From NCBI GenBank assembly GCA_947628395.1, contig CANQZP010000058.1, forward strand, positions 1-8,480: a stretch of DNA of 8,480 bases. The letters are read 5' to 3'. The notes beneath the pieces are model-generated. The model was not told where the DNA came from, searched no databases, and saw only the letters and a list, made by a program, of their open reading frames with translations. This DNA comes from an uncultured Clostridia bacterium (GTDB lineage Bacteria > Bacillota > Clostridia > TANB77 > CAG-508). Positions 1 through 6,200 of this stretch are shown piece after piece (position 1 is the first letter of the stretch; the number at the start of each line of letters is the position of its first letter). Both the position numbers and the translations under genes were made by a program.

Positions 1-78
1 CTTTTATTTAAGGTTTTTTTATCATGCCTTTATTTTTTTCTTATTGTCTAGTCAAATCTTCGATTTTTCCTATACAAG

Positions 79-165
79 AACAAATCTCGCTTCGCGAGAC
101 CTTTTCTCTACATCTTAAAGTTTGCTATCTAAATTCAAGGTCTCAAAGAAGCGTAAAGATTTGTT
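79..165. repeat. Imperfect inverted repeat with internal GC-rich hairpin
   Basis: Three blocks on the left pair in order with three on the right: 79-87 (AACAAATCT) with 157-165, 88-93 (CGCTTC) with 148-153, and 96-101 (GAGACC) with 139-144. Small bulges separate the blocks. The left arm can instead fold locally as a perfect 6-bp hairpin, TCTCGC (85-90) with GCGAGA (94-99) around a TTC loop. The local GC content is above that of the flanks. It may be a remnant of a repeat family or an RNA structure. No gene product is implied. Confidence 0.55.
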
Positions 166-170
166 GACGC

Positions 171-193
171 GAAAATTTACAAAGTAAATTTTC
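171..193. repeat. Perfect 10-bp hairpin
   Basis: GAAAATTTAC (171-180) and GTAAATTTTC (184-193) are exact reverse complements around an AAA loop. No T-run follows on either strand, so it does not read as a terminator by itself. It sits between the inverted repeat ending at 165 and the long palindrome starting at 207, as part of the same structured block. Confidence 0.6.
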
Positions 194-206
194 TGTGCAA
201 TGTTAT

Positions 207-253
207 ATTTTTTATATAATAGGAAAGTAGAACTTTCCTATTATATAAAAAAT
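207..253. repeat. Long perfect palindrome, 22-bp arms and 3-nt loop
   Basis: Bases 207-228 and 232-253 are exact reverse complements with only AGA (229-231) between them, so DNA cruciform or RNA hairpin formation is likely. Its right arm supplies the run of six A residues (247-252) that is the U-tract of the leftward terminator. The two structures overlap and compete on the minus-strand transcript. TGTGCA (194-199) and TGCACA (293-298) could close a three-way structure around both hairpins. Confidence 0.75.
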
Positions 254-285
254 CGCTTTAGAAGAACTTATTAATCTAAAGCGAT
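247..285 (-). terminator. Rho-independent terminator for the trmN6-rsmI operon
   Basis: Bases 252-262 (ATCGCTTTAGA) pair perfectly with 275-285 around a 12-nt loop. Read on the minus strand, the hairpin is followed at once by six T residues (complement of 247-252), the classic intrinsic terminator layout. It lies about 110 bp past the rsmI stop codon. On the plus strand no U-tract follows, so it is directional. Confidence 0.75.
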
Positions 286-393
286 AATTTAATGCACAAA
301 ATACAATAAACAATTTAAAGAAAATTTAATATTTCAAAAAACTGTTCCAATCAAATATAGAAAAAATATACAAGTAGTCAGTCTACTAACCTA

Positions 394-1218
394 TTATATA
401 AATTTTTGATAAATCTCGTTTTTACTTACATTTCTATCTTTAGCAATCATCTTTATTATTTCTTTTTTTGAAAAACCCTTCTCCTCATAAAACTTATAAT
501 GCTCCTCCAAACTCAAAGAACTTAAAGATTCCGCTTCTCTATCTTTTTTATTTTTTTGAGCACCCTCTACAACAATCACCATCTCACCCTTTTCAGGAAT
601 AACACCAATTACCTCTGAAATAGAACCTCGTATAAATTCTTCGTGAATCTTTGTAATTTCCCTTGCAACAGCAATATTCCTATCACCTAAAACTTCTCTC
701 ATAACACTCAAAGTATCCATAATCTTATGAGGAGCTTCATAAAATATTAATGTTTTAGTTTCTTCTTTTATTTCTTCTAATTTTCTAGTTTTATCCCCAT
801 GTTTAACAGGTAAAAAACCAATAAAACAAAATTCTTTTGTACTAAACCCAGAACAAATCAAAGAATTAATTGCAGCACAAGCACCAGGAATCGGAACAAC
901 TAAAATATCTTCTTCTATAGCCTTTTTTATAACCTCTTCCCCAGGATCAGAAATTCCAGGAGTACCGGCATCAGATACTATCGCAACATTTTTTCCTTCT
1001 TTCAGCTTGTCTATAATTACATCAGATTTTGTCTTTTCATTTTCTTTGTAATAACTTATCAAAGGCTTACTAATCTCTAAATGATTCAGCAACTTTAAAG
1101 TATGTCTAGTATCTTCAGCAGCAATAATATCCACTTCTTTTAAAACATTTATCGCTCTTAATGTTATATCTTCTAAATTTCCTATTGGAGTCGCAACTAC
1201 ATACAATTTTCCTTCCAT
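394..1218 (-). CDS. rsmI: 16S rRNA (cytidine(1402)-2'-O)-methyltransferase RsmI
   Basis: This SAM-dependent enzyme methylates the 2'-hydroxyl of C1402 in the decoding centre of 16S rRNA and acts in the cytoplasm on the 30S subunit. The 274-residue product has the usual family length of roughly 280. Visible tetrapyrrole-methylase-fold motifs are ATPIGNLEDIT (residues 9-19), EDTR (35-38), SDAGTPGISDPG (82-93), a Pro-Gly-Ala-Cys-Ala segment near 110, FIGFLP near 132-137, FYEAPHKI near 160, and REITKIHEEFIRG near 187-199. The C-terminal 40 residues are charged and helical, as in the family. The ATG at 1218 is preceded by AGGAG at a 5-nt spacing, and this site overlaps the trmN6 stop codon, so translation is probably coupled. 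A leftward terminator follows. Nothing looks broken. Assignment is by motif recognition. Confidence 0.96.
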   Translation of the reverse strand: MEGKLYVVATPIGNLEDITLRAINVLKEVDIIAAEDTRHTLKLLNHLEISKPLISYYKENEKTKSDVIIDKLKEGKNVAIVSDAGTPGISDPGEEVIKKAIEEDILVVPIPGACAAINSLICSGFSTKEFCFIGFLPVKHGDKTRKLEEIKEETKTLIFYEAPHKIMDTLSVMREVLGDRNIAVAREITKIHEEFIRGSISEVIGVIPEKGEMVIVVEGAQKNKKDREAESLSSLSLEEHYKFYEEKGFSKKEIIKMIAKDRNVSKNEIYQKFI

Positions 1219-1223
1219 ATTCT

Positions 1224-1229
1224 CTCCTA
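1224..1229 (-). promoter_or_regulatory. rsmI ribosome binding site overlapping the trmN6 stop
   Basis: On the minus strand this reads TAGGAG: the TAG (1229-1227) ends trmN6, and AGGAG (1228-1224) is the Shine-Dalgarno sequence for rsmI, 5 nt before its ATG. The overlap suggests that ribosomes finishing trmN6 restart on rsmI. Confidence 0.8.
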
Positions 1230-1970
1230 CTTCTTATGATATATTTCCAAAATCTCATCTGTATAATTTCCCTCTTTATCATAAACAATAAGAGGCTTTT
1301 CAACTATAACAGAAGGATTAGCTTTTTTTATTCCTTGTATTAAAACTAAATTTGGTTTCTTATCAATATTAGGATAAACAAATCTAATTTTTTTAGGTTC
1401 TATTTTATTTTTTCTAAAAACATCTATAATATCAACTAATCTATCAGGTCTATGAACCATGTATAGCTCGCCTTTGTCTTTTAGTAAAAAGAAACTTTGC
1501 TCTAATACATCATTTAAAGAACATTTTACTTCATGTCTTGAAATAAATTTTGAATTATTTTCATTAATAATTCCTGTATTTATTTTCTTATATGGTGGAT
1601 TAGTAACAATTGCGTCGAAATACCCATTTTCAAAGTGTTTATCAGCTTCTTTTATATCTATATTTTTTATAGTAATTATATCTTGTAAGCCATTTAATAT
1701 AATTGACCTTTTTGCCATATTGGCAACATCTTCTTGAAGCTCAATTCCTACAATCTCTTTAGGTTCAATCTTATGAGATAATAATATAGATATTATACCT
1801 GTTCCTGTACCTAAATCTGCAACTTTAGAATGTTTCTTAATATCTTTTGCAAAATCAGAAAGCAATACACTATCCATACCAAAACAAAAACCATTTATAT
1901 TTTGTATAACTTTCAAACCATTCCACTCTAAATCATCTATTCTCTCATCTTCTTTTAATTCTATTTCCAT
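1227..1970 (-). CDS. trmN6: tRNA1(Val) (adenine(37)-N6)-methyltransferase-like protein (TrmN6/YfiC/YabB family)
   Basis: This is a class I SAM-dependent N6-adenine methyltransferase. The characterised members methylate A37 of tRNA-Val, next to the anticodon. The 247-residue product matches the family length. Visible features are an N-terminal segment ending in GFCFGMDSVLLSDF (27-40), the SAM-binding motif ADLGTGTG (51-58), an acidic residue after the second strand (GIEL, 75-78), and the catalytic NPPY motif (124-127) typical of amino-methylating enzymes. HRPDR follows at about 173. The ATG at 1970 has AAGGTG (1983-1978) at a 7-nt spacing. It is the first gene of a two-gene unit with rsmI. In Bacillus subtilis the homologues yabB and yabC are separated by yazA, which is absent here. 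The exact tRNA target is inferred from the family. Confidence 0.9.
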   Translation of the reverse strand: MEIELKEDERIDDLEWNGLKVIQNINGFCFGMDSVLLSDFAKDIKKHSKVADLGTGTGIISILLSHKIEPKEIVGIELQEDVANMAKRSIILNGLQDIITIKNIDIKEADKHFENGYFDAIVTNPPYKKINTGIINENNSKFISRHEVKCSLNDVLEQSFFLLKDKGELYMVHRPDRLVDIIDVFRKNKIEPKKIRFVYPNIDKKPNLVLIQGIKKANPSVIVEKPLIVYDKEGNYTDEILEIYHKK

Positions 1971-2003
1971 AAAGTCACACCTTTTTTATTTTTTACATAT
2001 TAT

Positions 2004-2011
2004 ATTATAAT
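2004..2011. promoter_or_regulatory. Overlapping divergent -10 boxes between trmN6 and the 58-codon gene
   Basis: The palindrome ATTATAAT contains TATAAT on the plus strand (2006-2011) and TATAAT on the minus strand (2009-2004). Expected start points would give leaders of about 25 nt to the plus-strand ATG at 2043 and about 27 nt to the trmN6 ATG at 1970. No good -35 sits at the right distance on either side, and the region is AT-rich, so the promoters are tentative. If real, the two could not be occupied at the same time. Confidence 0.4.
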
Positions 2012-2042
2012 TTAACCAAAAAGTAAATATTGGAGGCACTAT

Positions 2043-2219
2043 ATGAAAAAAGAAGAAGACAACTCACCAAATTTTTTAATTCTCTGTGACAATAAAAAAA
2101 ATAATATAAAAAACTCCTTATTCGAAGTAGAATGTTTTTTAAATAAATTCACAAAATTCTCAGACATCTTCACAGTACTAAAAATCGCCAAGAAAAATAA
2201 CTACAGAAATTTAAGTTAA
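2043..2219 (+). CDS. Small hypothetical protein, 58 residues
   Basis: I do not recognise this protein. The frame opens with MKKEEDNSPNFLILCDN, closes with NNYRNLS before TAA at 2217-2219, and has no internal stop. GGAGG (2032-2036) lies 6 nt before the ATG, and a TATAAT (2006-2011) lies further upstream, so initiation signals are strong for such a short frame. The product is lysine- and asparagine-rich with an acidic start, two cysteines (15 and 31), no signal peptide and no membrane helix. It has more C-ending codons (GAC, AAC, TTC, ATC) than I see in the large gene at 3230-7570, which may point to a different origin or to little selection. It diverges from trmN6 and ends about 20 bp before the structured element at 2241. 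It could be a true small protein, a leader peptide or a decayed gene end. Confidence 0.5.
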   Translation: MKKEEDNSPNFLILCDNKKNNIKNSLFEVECFLNKFTKFSDIFTVLKIAKKNNYRNLS

Positions 2220-2240
2220 AAAATAAAAAACAATAAAAAA

Positions 2241-2448
2241 GCAGTATAATAATTGATTTTAAAATAGCTGCGCAGCGACCAAACGAGCCTGATTCTCAGG
2301 CGAGTGCGATTGAAGCAACTTACAGATATTTTGTATTTCGCAATTTCTTCGAAGGCCAGGCGATTAATAATCGCCCACTACGAAATACTTTTTAATCTGA
2401 AAGTTGCGACAGCAAAGCTATTAAAAAATCAATTATTATACTAGCTTT
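2241..2448. repeat. MITE-like structured element with 27-bp terminal inverted repeats
   Basis: Bases 2243-2269 and 2416-2442 are reverse complements over 27 bp with two mismatches, and the match runs a few bases further out with a 1-nt gap. Inside, 2315-2340 pairs with 2381-2407 at both ends of the block (GCAACTT.CAGAT and GTATTTCG). Smaller perfect hairpins sit at 2287-2301 (GCCTGA, TTC loop) and 2359-2375 (GGCGATTA), with palindromes at 2267-2276 (GCTGCGCAGC) and 2347-2354. The interior (2270-2415) is about 44% G+C by hand count, far above the surroundings. It encodes no protein. It lies between the converging ends of the 58-codon gene and the GerMN gene, so it may also stop transcription both ways. 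No clear target-site duplication is visible. Confidence 0.65.
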
Positions 2449-2472
2449 AATAAATTAAATAAACATTGCCCT

Positions 2473-3066
2473 CTACATAGCATAGTTACTAAAAGTCACA
2501 GTTTCCACCGTTTTTTCATACTTAAAACCATCATATAAATTAATACCTGTACTCTCTAATTTTACATTACTCTCCCCTTCTATCAAAATCTTAATAGAAC
2601 TAACTTCTCTAAGCTCAACTAAAGTATTCAATATAGAATTTATTATCATTCTTTGATTTTCTTCCGTCTCACTGTCTATATTTAAAAATTCCTGACTAAA
2701 ATCTATAATAAGTACATCATTTTCTAGACAAGCATTAAGCAATTTAGTTCCATCAGGTATACACTTTTCCAAATCTTCATCTAAAGGTCCTTCTATTAAC
2801 ATATTAATAATTTTAGAATATGGTTCATCCATTATTTCCTTTACATCTATATTTCTAGCTTCAGGCATTAACTTTCCCGAATTTATGTCTTTAAAATATA
2901 GCGTAACAATAGTATTTCTTAACTGCTCATCACTGATTTCCTCCTCTGGAACAACCTCCTCTACTTGAGTTTCAACCTTTAACTTATCAGTTTTTTTCAT
3001 TACTAAAAAAGTTAAAGCAATTATAAAAATTACAATAAAAATTATAATTACTATCTTATTTTTCAC
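2473..3066 (-). CDS. Membrane-anchored GerMN domain protein
   Basis: The 197-residue product has a short basic start, one strongly hydrophobic helix (about residues 5-23), an acidic linker (about 32-48), then a single GerMN domain from about 52 to 170. Domain hallmarks are YFKD (57-60), LMPEAR (66-71), LIEGP (90-94), IPDGTKLL (103-110) and IDFSQEF (121-127). GerMN domains occur in the spore germination protein GerM and in many other Gram-positive envelope proteins, so the domain alone does not prove sporulation. There is no cysteine after the hydrophobic segment, so it is anchored by the helix and not as a lipoprotein, with the domain probably outside the membrane. The start is GTG (3066-3064), backed by AGGGGTGG just upstream. 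The next ATG (codon 23) would delete the membrane helix. It diverges from the activase gene. Confidence 0.82.
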   Translation of the reverse strand: MKNKIVIIIFIVIFIIALTFLVMKKTDKLKVETQVEEVVPEEEISDEQLRNTIVTLYFKDINSGKLMPEARNIDVKEIMDEPYSKIINMLIEGPLDEDLEKCIPDGTKLLNACLENDVLIIDFSQEFLNIDSETEENQRMIINSILNTLVELREVSSIKILIEGESNVKLESTGINLYDGFKYEKTVETVTFSNYAM

Positions 3067-3098
3067 AATTCCACCCCTTTCTCTTGTCTAATTTTATT

Positions 3099-3104
3099 AT
3101 TATA
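3099..3104 (-). promoter_or_regulatory. Possible -10 box for the GerMN gene
   Basis: The minus strand reads TATAAT here, about 33 bp before the GTG start. There is no convincing -35 box 16 to 18 bp further upstream, and similar AT-rich strings are common in this 103-bp divergent gap, so this is only a candidate. Confidence 0.3.
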
Positions 3105-3169
3105 TTTTTAAAATATGATATTTTCTTTTTATTTTCTATATTTCCGTAGGTTTTTTCCAATCTTTATCA

Positions 3170-3196
3170 TTGACAAAAACCACATTTCATTATAAT
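3170..3196 (+). promoter_or_regulatory. Consensus sigma-A-type promoter of the activase gene
   Basis: A perfect TTGACA (3170-3175) is followed after 15 bp by a perfect TATAAT (3191-3196). The spacer is shorter than the usual 17 bp, which may weaken the promoter. Reading TAATAT at 3193-3198 instead gives a 17-bp spacer with a poorer box. Transcription would start near 3203, leaving a leader of about 27 nt before the ATG at 3230. Confidence 0.7.
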
Positions 3197-3216
3197 ATTA
3201 CAAGTAGAAAAAAATT

Positions 3217-3221
3217 GGAGG
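3217..3221 (+). promoter_or_regulatory. Ribosome binding site that fixes the activase start
   Basis: GGAGG lies 8 nt before the ATG at 3230. The upstream in-frame TTG at 3170 has no such site and is part of the -35 box, so this ribosome binding site favours the shorter protein of 1446 residues. Confidence 0.85.
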
Positions 3222-3229
3222 AATGTTTC

Positions 3230-6200
3230 ATGTCAGAATTATTACATGTAGGTTTAGACGTAGGTTCTACTACTGTAAAAATAGTAGTTATGAACACTAA
3301 TAAAGAAACTATATATAGAAATTACACTAGACACTTCTCAGATACAAAAAATACACTTTGCGAAGTTCTAGAAAAATTATCAAAAGACTTTCCAGAAGCA
3401 ACTTTCACCATGGCACTTACTGGATCTGGTGCTATGTCTGCTGCTAAATTTTTAGATATTCCATTTATTCAAGAAGTAATATCTTGTAAAACTGCAGTAG
3501 AAAATTATCTACCAGAAACAGATGTTGTTATAGAATTAGGTGGCGAAGACGCAAAAATAATTTATTTTGATAAATCAATAGAACAAAGAATGAACGGAAC
3601 TTGTGCTGGTGGAACAGGAGCTTTTTTAGACCAAATGGCATCACTACTAAATACAGATACTGCTGGATTAAATGAACTTGCTAAAGATTATAAAACTATA
3701 TATCCTATAGCTTCTAGATGTGGCGTTTTTGCCAAAACCGACGTCCAACCTTTATTAAATGAAGGTTCTAGAAAAGAAGATATTGCAGTTTCTATTTTTC
3801 AGGCAGTTGTCAATCAGACAATCAGTGGATTGGCTTGTGGTAGGCCTATAAAGGGTAAAGTAGCGTTTTTAGGAGGACCTTTAAATTATCTTTCTGAACT
3901 TAGAAAAAGGTTTATAGAAACTTTAGAATTAAAAGACGACGAAATACTTATTCCAGAAGAAGCACATCTTTTAGTTGCTAAAGGTGCTGCTCTTGATTCT
4001 ATTAAAAATACACCTTTTTCAGTAAAAGAATTAGAACAAAAAATTAAAAACCTACGTAACTCAAAAGACACAACTTCAAAGCCTTTAGAACCACTTTTTG
4101 AATCTCATAATCAATATGAAGAATTCAAAAAAAGACATGAAAAAGATAAAGTAACTTATAAGGATTTAGATTCATATAAAGGCGATTGTTTTATAGGTAT
4201 AGATGCCGGTTCTACTACTACAAAGTTAGTTTTAATAGATAGCGAAAACAATTTATTATTCTCACTTTATGGAAGTAATGAAGGAAATCCTTTAAAAAGC
4301 GTTATAAAAATGCTTAAAGAATTATATGAAAAAATACCAAAAGACGCTAATATTCGTTTTTCTGGTGTAACAGGATATGGTGAAAAACTTATACAAACAG
4401 CTTTAAATATAGATTTAAACGAAATAGAAACAATAGCACATTACACTGCCGCAAAAAAATTCATGCCTAATGTAACAAGCATTATAGATATTGGTGGTCA
4501 AGACATGAAATACATAAAATTAAAAAACAATACAATAGACAATATAATGTTGAATGAAGCTTGTTCATCAGGATGTGGATCTTTTATTGAAACATTTGCT
4601 AAAAGTTTAGGTCTTTCTATCGAAGAATTTGTTTCATCAGCTATAGATGCAAAATCTCCTGTAGACCTAGGTTCAAGATGTACAGTTTTCATGAATTCAA
4701 AAATTAAGCAAGCTCAAAAAGAAGGATATAGTGTTGGAGACATATCTGCAGGACTTTCATACTCAGTTATAAAAAATGCCATTCAAAAAGTTATGAAAGT
4801 ACGTGATATATCAACACTTGGAGACCACATTGTAGTACAAGGTGGAACCTTCTATAATGATGCAGTTTTAAGAAGTTTCGAAAAAATAGTAGGAAAAGAC
4901 GTTATAAGACCTAATATATCTGGACTTATGGGAGCTTACGGAGTAGCTTTACTTGCTAAAGAACAATATGAAGCTAATCTAGATATGGAATATAAATCTA
5001 CTATATTAAAATTAGAAGAATTAGATTCTCTTGATATAAAAACATCTCAAGTAAGATGTGGTCGTTGTGAAAATAATTGTCTTCTTACAATAAATAAATT
5101 TAATAATAATAAATCTTTCATATCAGGAAATAGATGTGAAAAAGGTAGTGGAAACATTACAGAAAATAAGAATTTACCTAATATGTATAAATATAAATTT
5201 GAAAGACTTTTTGGATATACTCCTCTTTCTGAAGAAGAAGCTACTAGAGGTACTATTGGAATCCCAAGAGTATTAAATATGTATGAAGATTATCCATTTT
5301 GGTTTACTTTCCTTACAAATCTAGGATTTAGAGTAATTCTTTCAGAAAAGAGTACAAGAAAAACTTACGAAAAAGGTATGGAATCAATGCCATCAGAATC
5401 AGTTTGCTATCCAGCAAAACTTTCTCATGGACATATTATCAGTCTTTTAGAACAAGGTATTAAAACAATTTTTTACCCTTGTATACCATACTCTAGAAAA
5501 GAATATCAAAAAGCAGATAATCACTATAATTGTCCTATTGTTATTTCATACTCAGAAGTATTAAAAAACAATGTAGAAGAATTAAAATCAGACGATATAA
5601 AATTCATTAATCCATTTCTTCCTCTAGACTACAAAAAATTAGCTAAAGTTATAATGGAATTAGATGAATTTAAAGAATATAACTTTACCAAAAAAGAACT
5701 TTTAGAAGCTGGGAAAAAAGCCGAAGAAGAATATTTACAGTATAAAAAAGACGTTTCAGATAAAGCAGATGAAATTCTAGAATATATGGATAAAAACAAC
5801 CTAAGAGGAATTGTATTAGCAGGAAGACCTTACCATGTAGACCCAGAAATAAATCATGGAATTGATACACTAATTACTAGCTTAGGATTATGCGTATTAT
5901 CTGAAGATAGTATAGCTTGTAAAACAGAAGTAAAAAGACCTATTCGTGTTGTAGATCAATGGATGTTCCATGCTAGGTTATATGCTGCAGCAGATTTTAC
6001 AGGAAAACATGATAATCTTGAACTAATTCAACTAAATTCATTTGGTTGTGGAGTTGACGCAGTAACTACTGACCAAGTAGAAGAAATCCTAAAAAGCTAT
6101 GATAACATGTATACTTTAATCAAAATAGACGAAGTAAACAACTTAGGAGCTGTAAGAATTCGTATTCGTTCACTACTTGCAAGTATGAATAAGAAAATAA

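Larger units (their letters stand above)
1..393. other. Gene-free region rich in inverted repeats
   Basis: No open frame with a plausible start and ribosome binding site is visible on either strand. The region lies downstream of rsmI and holds, in order, an imperfect inverted repeat (79-165), a short perfect hairpin (171-193), a long perfect palindrome (207-253) and a terminator hairpin (247-285). A 6-bp pair TGTGCA (194-199) and TGCACA (293-298) encloses the last two. Positions 1-78 are T-rich with nothing recognisable. Positions 299-393 are AT-rich and contain a weak 5-bp hairpin (373-377 with 383-387) followed on the minus strand by a T-rich stretch, which could be a minor extra terminator for rsmI. 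The gene that ends or starts to the left of the window cannot be seen. Confidence 0.7.

Noticed and set aside
79..298. CRISPR array in the palindrome-rich left region
   Set aside because: The hairpins differ from each other in sequence and there is no regularly spaced direct repeat.
1161..1343. Short open frames opposite rsmI, trmN6 and the large activase gene (for example here, 1115-1303, 1459-1737, 3886-4071, 4498-4692, 5685-5870, 7413-7598)
   Set aside because: They lie antisense to or out of frame with well-supported genes, and their products show only composition-driven residues with no recognisable domain.
2267..2276. GCTGCGCAGC palindrome as a stand-alone operator
   Set aside because: It lies inside the structured element at 2241-2448, partly within its left terminal repeat, and no promoter adjoins it, so it is better explained as part of that element.
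3170..3229. TTG-initiated 20-residue extension of the large activase protein
   Set aside because: The TTG is part of a consensus -35 box, lies upstream of the likely transcription start and lacks a ribosome binding site. The ATG at 3230 has GGAGG at 8 nt.
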